Shown in pieces: positions 54,910 through 64,000 of a stretch of 64,000 bases of DNA. The stretch comes from Exophiala sp. HKRS030. Taxonomy: Eukaryota; Ascomycota; Eurotiomycetes; Chaetothyriales; Herpotrichiellaceae. Position 1 is the first letter of the stretch, and the number at the start of each line of letters is the position of its first letter. Under the pieces are notes generated by a model. That model searched no databases. It was given only the letters and a program-made list of their open reading frames with translations, and was not told the DNA's origin. A program made the position numbers and the translations under genes. The stretch covers positions 3,720,001 through 3,784,000 of the forward strand of contig JAHWDD010000002.1 in assembly GCA_023897205.1 (NCBI GenBank), in the 5' to 3' direction.

Positions 54910-55992
54910 ATGGCCTACAACCCAACATCAGAGCAAATTGACTGGCACATGCAACAAATGAGGCAATGGATGGTGCCTACTTCCATCCCTATTCCATCCA
55001 CCTCCTCTGCCATGGTCAATCCACGAGCCTTTCCGCAAGATTTTTATCCTCAAAACATTCCTTGTCACGAGGTGTATAACTACAATGCGTACACTCCGCC
55101 TCTTGCGACGCCACCAGTTACCCATACACCTCCAGTTCCTATACAACGACGGACTCAGTCCTTCCCTCCTCTCTGCGACTACGACATGCCCTTGGACTAT
55201 CTCACCCCGGATCAAGGCTCCACGACAGACCCGAGCTGGATGGCAGATGATCAAGAGAACTTTGACGATGTAGTCTCTGTCTACTCGGAGACCCCATCGA
55301 GCTACTTCTCATCCGACCTCTCGGAGCTGCCTCGCCTCGAGTCGATCATCTCTTCCGGTCAAACTACTCCTCCCACAAGTTTTCCAGTTTCATCATCACT
55401 GCCCGAACAGACATCTGAGGTCGACTCGCTCATGAAGACACTTCAGCCTAGCCAGATGATGCAACAACCACATCTGTCCAAAGCCGACCCTAGAGGCAAA
55501 GTCAGGAAGTATATCTGCTCTTATGCAAATTGCGGAAAGTCATTCTCCCAGCCCACCCACCTCAAGATCCACCTCCGATCTCATACCGGGGAGAAGCCGT
55601 ATATTTGTTCCGTCTCATCATGCCGGCAGACCTTTTCTCAACTAGGTAATCTACGAACCCACGAACGCCGACACATCGGGCAACGACCAAACCGAAAGAG
55701 GTCGTCATCCGACCCTGGTGCCAATGGTCGCAAGTATGAATGCAAGCTTGACACATGCAGGGACTCACAAGGAGGCAAGGTCTTTACACAACTTGGCAAC
55801 CTCAAGGCCCACATGAATAAGTTCCACAAGGAGACACTGGCCAAACTCGCCCAACAATTCTCCACCAACGAAGCCGTTCTTCCTCACGAAAAGGAGCTAA
55901 GGGAATACTTTCAAGATCTATACAAGCACAGCAACAAGGGCATCAAAGGCAGAGGAAAGGGGAGAAGGGTCGAAGTTATTGTCACAGACTGA
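54910..55992 (+). CDS. C2H2 zinc-finger transcription factor
   Basis: A single exon of 360 residues. The N-terminal 190 residues are Pro/Ser/Thr-rich and acidic ([15 protein letters not shown]), a likely activation or regulatory region. Three C2H2 fingers follow: [21 protein letters not shown], the linker TGEKP, then [21 protein letters not shown], then a basic [10 protein letters not shown] spacer. Finger three starts YECKLDTC. It has five extra residues (RDSQG) between its second Cys and the [13 protein letters not shown] core, giving Cys-x17-His instead of x12. It ends H-x4-H. The C-terminal tail is Lys/Arg-rich ([12 protein letters not shown]). The first two fingers would bind DNA; targets are unknown. 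It resembles Azf1-type fungal regulators, but I cannot name an orthologue with confidence. Confidence 0.9.
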   Translation: MAYNPTSEQIDWHMQQMRQWMVPTSIPIPSTSSAMVNPRAFPQDFYPQNIPCHEVYNYNAYTPPLATPPVTHTPPVPIQRRTQSFPPLCDYDMPLDYLTPDQGSTTDPSWMADDQENFDDVVSVYSETPSSYFSSDLSELPRLESIISSGQTTPPTSFPVSSSLPEQTSEVDSLMKTLQPSQMMQQPHLSKADPRGKVRKYICSYANCGKSFSQPTHLKIHLRSHTGEKPYICSVSSCRQTFSQLGNLRTHERRHIGQRPNRKRSSSDPGANGRKYECKLDTCRDSQGGKVFTQLGNLKAHMNKFHKETLAKLAQQFSTNEAVLPHEKELREYFQDLYKHSNKGIKGRGKGRRVEVIVTD

Positions 55993-58366
55993 GCCATGGC
56001 GGACTTGGGGAAGATTGACTTTACGAATTGACCGCTTCCTCACGTCAGTCGCCGAGATTTCTTGGTTGGGGAAAAAAACCCAATCTCGACGCTGTATTTT
56101 GTCGTGAGCTCTAACTTTGAGGCGTCTATCAGAGGGGATTATATGACTATGTGGGCACGACTCTCACAACTTCCGACACGGATCAGCTATTGAGCGATAC
56201 TACAAAAGTGTTACACTTTGTGTCCTTTTCTTTACTGGCCTCATTGGCGGTTTTTTTCTATATACAACTGCAACCCTGTCGCTCTCGGTCTTTGAGCCTT
56301 GTTTGAATTCGAGGGGTAATTTTGTCTGATGAAAGGTTGGGAATTTATGAATGTATGATGAGAGGATAAACCAAATTACGAAATCGGTATCATGTCCCAG
56401 GGGACATGGAGATCAAAATGTCGACCTGATTTATGTCGAACGATGAAGAAGGCTGAAGTCTCACGATAGGAAGGCGTCCCTGGGGGTTTGTTTTTCAAAT
56501 GTACGTACTTGTAGTAACTTGGTGTAGAGGATGTTGGATGTGAGATACGTGATGCTGGATATGGGACACTGGATACTGTCACTACAAACGATGATGATCT
56601 ATCTTGTCATGTCTGTGTGCATATGCCCCTACCCTCTTCTTCTGCCACTTGGCCGTGCATCTGCGGTTGGGAATTGGACATCTTTACTCGTAGTGATTCG
56701 TCGTCAAACTCGTACTTTGTCGTAATTACTCGTAGAAAAGGAAAATGTTCTGTCTTGCGGTGTTTGTGGGTTTTTTTTTTGCAAATCTCTCATCTCGTCC
56801 ATGTCCCGGGGAGTTCCGATGGCCGTTTGTAGTTGTACCTTGTTTTTTGGTCTCACCGCATACATCATCCTTGAAGAATTCATGTACTCATAAAAGATCC
56901 AACGCATGCAATCCCCGTACGGAGTATACGACGAGTACGAGTATATAGTTCCACCTCTACGAGAATCGTTCCGGAGTCACGTCATGTCATGTGGACAGGT
57001 GAAGGTACCAGATTGACTGGCTTACCGACGAGGCGTTTTTTTTTCTCTCTCTCTTCCCTCTCTCTCTCTACAAATCACTCCCTAAGGTGGGGGGGGGATA
57101 GCGGCAACATGGGAAGTCGACGTTCGATACGATAACGAGTATTAAAGTGGACAAAGTTGCCTTTCAAAAATACCTCGTACGAGTAACAAGAGACTGAGGG
57201 GGACCAGAAAGAAAAAAAAGGCAACCTTGGAGGAGGAGACGGATGGAATCTTTGTTTGTTGGTGTGGTCGTTCACATCTCCAGGGTCGGGCTTGAGGGAT
57301 ATTAAAAGTTTGCCGATCGTCTAGACACGCAAAGGGGGCCGAAATTTGGACTGTGGAGAGAGAGAGGGGACTCACACACCGAGTCACTACATACTGTAGT
57401 TAGTATCAAAAGATGCTGGGGAGCGACGCAGAGGATGTTGGAAGTCTGGTGAGAATGATACTAATGGAAGGCTCCAAAAGGTGACGGGTGACGATGATGA
57501 TGATGGATGACCGTTGCTGCATTTGACTCCATATTTTTTTCTTTTCTTCTCGAGTTAACAATCACTTCGTACTCCGTACTTGTGCAAGCATGCTCCTCCC
57601 ATTGTGGAGACTCATCCACAAGCGCTAGAAGAACGCTAGAAGAACGCTAGAAGGGGAATGTCGCTTGGGGGCAAGTCTGAGCGTGAACAGGGGTGTGCAG
57701 TGTGTGAGAGCGACGACCGTCCAATCAACAACTCTCTCTCTCTGACAACCAGGCTGACTTGCGGACCATGGGATGGGAAATGAAATCAGCCGTAGTCCGA
57801 CCAGATATGCGCCTGAATTTTCTTCTGCCACATTATTTCATCACAGTGTCCAAGACCATTGGGCGCTTCGGGCGTCCTGCAGGAACGGCACGCAAAGATC
57901 CACACACTTTGTGCCGGGCCCCCAGCTAGCTTCGAATTCTTGCCCACCGAGTGCTCATGAGATCAGCTTTCATACGGCACAATGAAGACTATGCTCGGCT
58001 CTGGGTGTGGCTTTATCTACAAAAGTATCAATGTTGGCTGCTCAGAAATGATGAGGGGGTAGGGATCCCCGACTCAACAAGGGATACCCGGAGACTCCTA
58101 TCTGTGCATCGTGCATACTATTGGCAGGAATGCTGTCGAAAACTCGAGATGTCGATCTCCGCCAGCCACCATAGCGGGGGACTAAAGCCCCGGCGAGGCG
58201 TCACAGAGACGTCGAATGGTACCCAGCTTGCAGTAGGATCGCGTCTCTCCTTGACTCCTTCGCAGGAAGCCATCGACCATCTAAATCCCTCACAGTGAGC
58301 AACAGAGTCAGTTGCCTTGGTGACCTGCATGTGATGTGCTGCAGGCCGGTCCAACTTGGATCGCAA
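55993..58366. other. 2.4-kb convergent intergenic region with simple repeats
   Basis: The 3' flanks of the zinc-finger (+) and carrier (-) genes. It contains poly-T runs, CT repeats near 57045-57070, a T9 at 56772, an 11-bp tandem repeat at 57622, and TACGGAGT/TACTCCGTA at 56918 and 57570. No gene is supported. Confidence 0.45.
57622..57652. repeat. 11-bp tandem repeat, about 2.8 copies
   Basis: The unit cgctagaagaa is repeated twice perfectly and a third time partially. It is short and non-coding. Confidence 0.8.
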
Positions 58367-59394
58367 TTACAAGGATCCTTTCTTGTTTCTTGCGCCTCCC
58401 ATCTCAGAAGCATCTTCTCGTGACCCAAACATCCTTGGGATGCTCCACCGAGCATTCTCGTACACCAAAAAAGTGACGCAAGTGCTCGGCACCACTCGTA
58501 GGAGGTTAGGGAAAAGGCCCTTATAGAAGCCGACCAGGCCTTCATTGTGCCAAACTTGTTTGATCAGACCAATCACGCCTGGTCTTGCCGTATGCGTGAC
58601 AGCACTGGGACGATGCGTTTGTAACCTCGCACGCACTACTTGATGCGGGTAGGTTACGACGCCAGCAAACACCTTGGAAAGCGAGGATGTGATCAAGGTA
58701 TCGGTATTGGACAATGGCTGATCTTTCTTGACCCGTCTGCGCCATTGCTTCAGCCTCTCGTAAGCCACGAAATATAGCGCTCCGTGGCTGACACCAAAGA
58801 GTGAAGGAGTCATTCCATGAAAGAACCCGCGAATGCCTTCTTTTTTGAGAATGGATCGAAGACCTGACACCATGCCGGTGTACGCTCCAGTTTGAGATGC
58901 TGATGTAGACAACATTCGTGTCTTGATCACCCATATCGGATTCGTCAAAATTGCAGACAGCATTCCGGCACCTGCAGAAGCGGAGAGGTAGTCAAGAGAT
59001 GTAAGCTGATGACCAGGTGAATAACCTCGGATTTTGCGGATGACATCTTGACCCTCCCGATACCACAAGAAGTACAATGCCCACCCAGCAGAATTACCCA
59101 CAAGGTTCGGAGTGAGACCACGGTACAAGGCTGCAATTCGAGTCGGACCCTCGTTTCGCAAAATATCGTGCAGGACAGACCGGGAGGAATTGAGGAGAGG
59201 ATGGGCAGATGTGTCGACTGGTCGGACACTGTCAGCGGAAAGTACAAGCTCGGTGGGGATCCTAGTCTACCTTGAAGTCTTGTCTTTATGATATCCAGAG
59301 GATGCACGATGATGGTGGACACTAAACCGGCCGAGAGGCCAGCGATGGTTTCCACAGTCGCAGGGGAGATGCCATGACTCTGGGACGAAGTCAT
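58367..59394 (-). CDS. Mitochondrial FAD/folate-type carrier (FLX1-like)
   Basis: Exons 59271-59394 and 58367-59217 give 324 residues, normal for SLC25 carriers. Three mitochondrial carrier repeats are visible with their signatures: HPLDIIKTRLQ, NPIWVIKTRM and YPHQVVRARLQ. Each is followed by the [D/E]G-type second half (LYRGLTPNLVG, GFFHGMTPSLFG, GFYKGLFPNLLR). Trp in the second signature (P-I-W) is typical of the FLX1/SLC25A32 and pyridine-nucleotide carriers. GNSAGWALYFLWYREG and VSHGALYFVAYERLK fit FLX1. Expected location is the inner mitochondrial membrane, moving FAD or a folate. The intron (59218-59270) splits LQ/VDTSAH. It is divergent from ERG3 across 704 bp. Confidence 0.88.
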
Positions 59395-60098
59395 GACCCT
59401 CTGCGAGATTGAGGATTCAAGGGACAGAGAAACGACTGTAAGTGGTACGCCCGAGGTCGAATATCATGTCGACGGCATTCCGATGATCAGGTCATCACGA
59501 CCGTGGTCTCGAACAAAGTGTTGCGAGGTAAATGGCGAAGTACTAAGCAATTTTATCGTTTTTATCGCAATGACGCGCAGAAAGTCACAAATAACGGCGA
59601 GCCCGCATTTTGGAGGTGAATGACTAAGCCGAGGAGAGAAGGACGAAAACGTGACCACGAAAGTATATCAATATGGGCAGACCATTCATCACGTGTATGA
59701 CAGCCATCAGCCGATTGTATTTTTTTCCCGGGCTCGCTCTTTTCGGCGTTAAACACCTGAGCGTGTCCCTGGAAGCTTGTTCATCCAGGGACCATCGGGG
59801 TCCAATAGGTGGTGCTGGTGGCCTCTCCACGCCCATCAATTTGTGATTGCCAACCCACTTAAGTGCCACTCTGAGCGTTATCGGCTTCGGATGCGCCCAA
59901 ATCCATGTTCACGCCACTCTTTTTACCATGAAAATAACTAGAGCCGAGTTTCTTCATCTGTCTCCGTAGACCGACCATTCACTTCAACAGGCGTCTTTCA
60001 CAGGCCTCAGCACTCGTCTAAAGCTGTCCAGTGTCTCTGTCTGATCAATCCTCGAGTGAACCGGCACACAGCAGCGCATCCGCGCACATACGTACACC
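59395..60098. promoter_or_regulatory. Divergent promoter region, carrier and ERG3
   Basis: 704 bp between divergent starts. No coding exon is supported. A sterol-regulatory element could be expected for ERG3, but I do not assert one. Confidence 0.4.
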
Positions 60099-61288
60099 AT
60101 GGATATCGTCCTCGAGATTGCCGACACCCTCCTCCTTGATCGAGTCTACTCCTTTGTCGCGCCTGCGAGCCCGTCTCAATACCTCTACCACAACCTGAAG
60201 AATGTCACGACAACGACCTGGTCTAGCATTCGAGAGACCAGCACCGGAGCGCCACAGTTCAGCTATGTTTATGAGCCAGCTTCGCAGTACCTCAGCCTCC
60301 CGCCCACTGAATGGACATATAGCAGTTCCTTGCCTCGCGACAATGTCTATCGGCAAGGAATCAGCTTGTTCTTCATAGTATGGTAAGATTATCCTACTCG
60401 CCTCCCGACTTTTGGCTGTTCTGATGAATTATCCTAGGATCTTCGGTCTCCTCCTCTACTTTGTGTTCGCTTCGTTATCGTATGTCTTTGTCTTTGACAA
60501 GACCACTTCTCAACACCCGAAATATCTCAAGAACCAAGTCCGCCTCGAGATTGCCCAAGCAGTGCAGGCCATCCCAGTTATGGCCGTACTCACGGCTGCA
60601 TGTATGCTGGCCGAAGTCCGTGGATACTCGAAGATGTACGATAGTCTCTCCGAGGCACCCTTCTCGCTTTACAACATTATCCAATTTCCATTCTTCGTCC
60701 TGTTCACGGACTTTCTGATCTACTGGATACACCGCGGTCTGCACCATCCGCGTGTCTACAAGACTCTCCACAAGCCACACCACAAATGGATCATGCCGAC
60801 CCCTTTCGCTTCGCATGCCTTCCACCCAGTCGACGGCTTCGCTCAGTCGATCCCTTACCATTTGTTTCCCTTCCTGTTTCCCCTGCAGAAGTTTGCATAC
60901 ATTGCTCTCTTCGCTTTTATCAATTTCTGGACCATCTTCATCCACGACGGTGAATACTATGCCAACTCCCCACTGATCAATGGTGCTGCTTGCCATACCA
61001 TGCACCATTTGTATTTGTAAGTCTGGTTCGGCCCATTTAGACTCCTCTTCATACTAACTTCATCTCTCTAGCAACTACAACTACGGTCAATTCACTACGT
61101 TGTGGGACCGCATGGGCGGAAGCTACCGTAAGCCGAACGAAGAGCTTTTCAACAGAGAAACCAAGATGGGCAAAGCCGAGTGGGCTAAGCAGACCAAGGA
61201 AATGGAAAAGATCGTGCAGGAAGTCGAAGGAGATGACGACCGTGGCTATCTCGCCGACGGCACATCTACGGCTAAGAAGGTCCAGTGA
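60099..61288 (+). CDS. ERG3: Delta7-sterol C-5 desaturase
   Basis: Three exons (60099-60382, 60438-61016, 61072-61288) encode 359 residues. The di-iron histidine boxes of the fatty-acid-hydroxylase superfamily are complete: HRGLHH (193-198), HKPHH (206-210) and HTMHH (281-285). [17 protein letters not shown] precedes the later helices, which is typical of Erg3. Four to five hydrophobic segments place it in the endoplasmic reticulum. It introduces the C-5 double bond into episterol-type sterols during ergosterol synthesis, using oxygen and reducing equivalents from cytochrome b5. In fungi, loss of this activity alters azole response. The C-terminal tail is charged ([23 protein letters not shown]). 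Both introns have good GT..AG borders and a clear CTAAC branch in the second. Confidence 0.95.
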
Positions 61289-61978
61289 TTGCGATTATAA
61301 TTCAAGCCATTTGCACATATTATTTGTTGAATTTGAGCGATCAAGTTATTTATCCTTGACGACTTCAGAGACGGGAAAAAAGTGGCTTACGCACACTCCT
61401 TAGTCCTGGACCGACTCTTTGTCTTGGAACAGGATTGTACATAGATCATGGCGGAGGTGACTGGAGTTTTATGGGTGGAAGTTGGGAATTCTGGGGTCAG
61501 TTGGCGTACTTGTGAGCAGCATTAATACCCAGAAACAGGGTGCCGAAAGATGGCAACCTTTTTAATGAGAAGAATGAAATTCGTCGCTTGTCGACATCTC
61601 TAACACAACCTGTGATTGATGAGGTGTTGTTCAAAGTCAAGTTTGTAGAAATGATGTCTAGCAGGCGAGACTATGCTACGATTGCGGTTAAGGCGAAGCC
61701 AACATGAGGTCTGATGTTACAAAGAATGCATTGCCATTAACGCCCTCGTCCCAGTGCTTCGACTGTGATGACGATCCACATTACAAGCGCCTATATAACA
61801 CCATACGCTCGCATCAATCCCGGGGGGAGGTGGAAACTTTGTACAGGAAAGACTCCTGCCTGCCGACATCTCTCTATCCGTCCTGGACGGAGTGTATCCT
61901 GACGACTTGTAGCACACCCGCCCGCCTTGTCTGTCTGTCTGCTGGCTTGGACTGCCCACGACTTCTTTCTCCGGTTTC
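61289..61978. other. Convergent 3' interval
   Basis: 690 bp between ERG3 (+) and the small membrane protein gene (-). No gene is seen. Confidence 0.4.
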
Positions 61979-62461
61979 TCATGAAAACGACACAAACTTC
62001 GGATCTCGCGGAATGCCATCCTCACTGATGCCGTTCTTCTTGAATCGTTGTTCCATGTATACCCTCCGCGCCTCGTCGAAATTGATGCCCCTCAACTTCA
62101 TGATCCGCTGAACGTCTCGCTTGGCTTTCTGGTCCAGCCCGGACCGAGAATCCCCTTCGACAATGTTACTCGACAGATCGAAATCGGCCGACGTCAGGCC
62201 CGACTCGACATCGCCCATGAAGGTGGTCGGGACGCGGGTGTACGACAGTCCGGAGATGGCGTCCTGCATACGGTCCGGGAGGTAAGGAACCCATCGGGCA
62301 CGGGTTAGGTAGAGCGCTGTTAATGGCGGACAGGGTCGCGCGCGGTCAGACTCATGTACACACACAAACACACGTACAAGGGACGGAATGATTGAAGAAA
62401 AAAACGTACCTGTCCCGAGGATTATAGAGACCAAGAAGATCGAGTAGAGAATGTATCCCAT
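61979..62461 (-). CDS. Small conserved fungal membrane-anchored protein
   Basis: Exons 62410-62461 and 61979-62316 give 129 residues. The intron has a GTACGT donor and AACAG acceptor. The N-terminus MGYILYSIFLVSIILGTALYL is one hydrophobic helix, either a signal anchor or an uncleaved TM. A soluble domain follows: RWVPYLPDRMQDAISGLSY, then PTTFMGDVESGLTSADFDLSSNI, GDSRSGLD..AKRDVQRIMK, and the strongly patterned end FDEARRVYMEQRFKKNGISEDGIPRDPKFVSFS. I recall this architecture as a conserved Pezizomycotina protein of unknown function. The Ala-Arg-Tyr-MEQRF-x-x-NGI block looks like a short amphipathic helix. I do not assign a function. An upstream in-frame stretch to 62500 is less likely because MGYIL gives the natural TM start. 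Confidence 0.78.
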   Translation of the reverse strand: MGYILYSIFLVSIILGTGTFFSSIIPSLVRVFVCVHESDRARPCPPLTALYLTRARWVPYLPDRMQDAISGLSYTRVPTTFMGDVESGLTSADFDLSSNIVEGDSRSGLDQKAKRDVQRIMKLRGINFDEARRVYMEQRFKKNGISEDGIPRDPKFVSFS

Positions 62462-63430
62462 CGTGGATGTCCCTCGTTTCTGCCTTTTTCGCAAGGACAC
62501 CGAGCGATTCGGACGGACGGTCGGATGTGGTATTCGCGTGTATTGAAAAACTTATAGAGGAGGGGTCAGTGACGATGAAGACACATCTTGTTTTCGCTAC
62601 GACGAAGTGTTGTAGCCTTTGAGAAATATCTCAAATGTCTCGTGAAGAGAAATGAATACACAAAACGGTATCCTACTGGGAGGTCAATAACACCAAGCAA
62701 GTTGTCGTCAGCCTTGGGTGCTGCGGCGGGACGCGGAACTACGGAATCGGCGACTCAATCAGCCACGACTGCGCCGCTTTTACAACCTCCATTATGACTA
62801 TGCCTCCAATATTTGTGCATCAACATATCTTATTGAAGAAGCGGTCACCGTCACAGTTTCCCGCGTTGCTACATCCTGCTTATGCCACAGGCTGACTCCT
62901 AACACTTCCAGTGACATGAAGCCTTTCAGCCGTGTTTGAATACTACTCGCAGTGCGTCGCCTTTTGCACTCATCAAGCCCACGCTGCTTTCAGGACTACT
63001 CACCGCGTCGCTAAACCTCCTACTCAACCCCTGAACTGGGACCTGACCTGGAAAGAGGTTGAGGAGGCGCCACAGCTATGTAGTTAGTTTTCTCACTAGA
63101 TATACTTCGATGAGGATCAAATGTTCACACCTGCTTGAAGTCTTCCCTTGACCAAAGCCTACTACCTTTGTTACAATTGTCCTCAATGTGGGTAACAACT
63201 TGCCGAAGGCCGCTTCCCGAGTTTGACCATCCAACCCGATGCCGAACCGAGAGGCCAGAGCATGTCTGAGTCTCGGAGGGTGGTCGATAGGGTAGGTGTA
63301 CGGTCGATCACATGGTTGGCCGGGCACATTCAACATGAGTATTCATATCCATGAAAAGGCATCAACGCTCTACACCTGAGGGTTTACCTCAGCATCAAAA
63401 GCTTCAGATCGATCCGTGTCGAGTCGCAAG
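62462..63430. other. Intergenic region
   Basis: Divergent flank between the small membrane protein gene and the CocE-type gene. Open frames at 62588-62939 lack coding character. No gene is supported. Confidence 0.4.
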
Positions 63431-64000
63431 ATGCCGAACAAGGTCAGGCACGATCTCCACAAAGTGGATTCGACTTCATTTCCCTACATTTACGAAGAGA
63501 ATGCGACCATTGAATTGAAGAGTTTCAAAGGACTAGTAAGGTGCAATATCTATAGGCCAAAAACCGACGAGAAAGTGCCGGTCCTTGTGACATATGGTCC
63601 TTACGGGAAGGATATCCACCTGAACGAGTGAGTTGTCTCAGAGGGCGCTGCACTGAATCGCGGTGCCTTCATAGGAATGCGGATTGACAGTAAGAGCTAG
63701 TTTCTATCCAGCCTCGTTTGCAGAGCTCAACCCGAAGCACAAGTCCGCACATACTTCGTTCGAGACCCCAGATCCGGGGTTCTGGACTGCCAGCGGATAT
63801 GCAGTGCTTCGAGCTGACGAGGTTGGATTGGGCCAATCTCCAGGGGTTCTGGACACAATGTCTCAATCGACATCGGACGCCTTCGCCGATGTGATCGAGT
63901 GGGCTGCAGATCAGCCATGGAGCAACGGCAAGGTTGCGTTAACAGGCATCAGCTATTTTGGGGGCAGTCAGTGGAGGGTTGCAGCCAGGCGTCCACGAGG
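63431..64000 (+). CDS. CocE/X-Pro dipeptidyl-peptidase-type hydrolase, 5' part
   Basis: The gene runs off the window end. Exon 1 (63431-63627) starts MPNKVRHDLHKVDSTSFPYIYEENATIELK and continues RCNIYRPKTDEKVPVLVTYGPYGKDI, the opening beta strands of an S15 fold with the N-terminal oxyanion-type YGPYGK. Intron 63628-63700 has GTGAGT and a GCTAG acceptor. Exon 2 continues DFYPASFAELNPKHKS, then TASGYAVLRADEVGLGQSPG and VIEWAADQPWSNGKVALTGISYFGGSQWRVAARRP. GISYFG is the nucleophile elbow with the catalytic Ser. The catalytic Asp, His and the C-terminal jelly-roll would lie beyond position 64000. Such proteins hydrolyse acyl-peptide or ester bonds, and the substrate is unknown. The ATG at 63431 is the first in frame after non-ATG codons. 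Confidence 0.85.

Noticed and set aside
1..64000. CRISPR arrays, insertion sequences, rRNA, bacterial operons
   Set aside because: No regularly spaced repeats, transposase or rRNA signatures were seen, and gene structure is eukaryotic throughout.

Overview
The window is nuclear DNA of a filamentous ascomycete (Pezizomycotina). The evidence is intron-split genes with short introns (about 48-140 nt, GTNNGT donors, CTNAC-like branch points), pyrimidine-rich 5' leaders, and a gene set typical of that group. A Eurotiomycete/Chaetothyriales-like fungus is my guess, but the sequence alone does not prove the order. Coordinates of spliced genes are the outer CDS limits; exon joins are given in the evidence.

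Layout. 1-6.0 kb: a conserved five-exon fungal protein (+) and a Gfo/Idh/MocA oxidoreductase (-). 6.0-13.1 kb looks accessory: an orphan bZIP fragment, a truncated phosphoglycerate-mutase-type fragment, a bacterial-style FAD tricarballylate-dehydrogenase-like gene and a large SF1 helicase. 14.1-17.9 kb: a 2-oxoglutarate/Fe(II) dioxygenase and an NCS1 nucleobase permease, divergently arranged. 18.9-31.0 kb: a BAR-SH3 protein, a DUF2439 (Mte1/ZGRF1-like) protein, a JEN-type carboxylate transporter, a CAF16-like ABC ATPase, and the divergent pair ELP2/URM1. 31.1-34.8 kb: a 6-phosphofructo-2-kinase with a dead phosphatase site, and TOM40. 34.8-40.2 kb is gene-free. 40.2-52.3 kb: GSK3 kinase, CBP80, an SF3B4-type splicing factor, TOM7 and the TUP1/RCO-1 corepressor. 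54.9-56.0 kb: a C2H2 zinc-finger protein. 58.4-64.0 kb: an FLX1-type mitochondrial carrier, ERG3 sterol C-5 desaturase, a small conserved membrane protein, and the start of a CocE/X-Pro dipeptidyl-peptidase-type hydrolase that runs off the end.

Functional links. ELP2 and URM1 both serve tRNA wobble-uridine modification and share one 290-bp intergenic region. TOM40 and TOM7 are two subunits of the same mitochondrial import pore complex. GSK3, TUP1, CBP80 and SF3B4 are core regulatory or mRNA genes. The dioxygenase/permease pair hints at import and oxidation of a nucleobase-like compound.

No transposon with recognisable coding sequence, CRISPR array, rRNA or convincing tRNA was found. An 8-9 bp motif, TACGGAGT(A), recurs on both strands mainly between genes. 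No complete novel system is evident; the best leads are listed in the findings.
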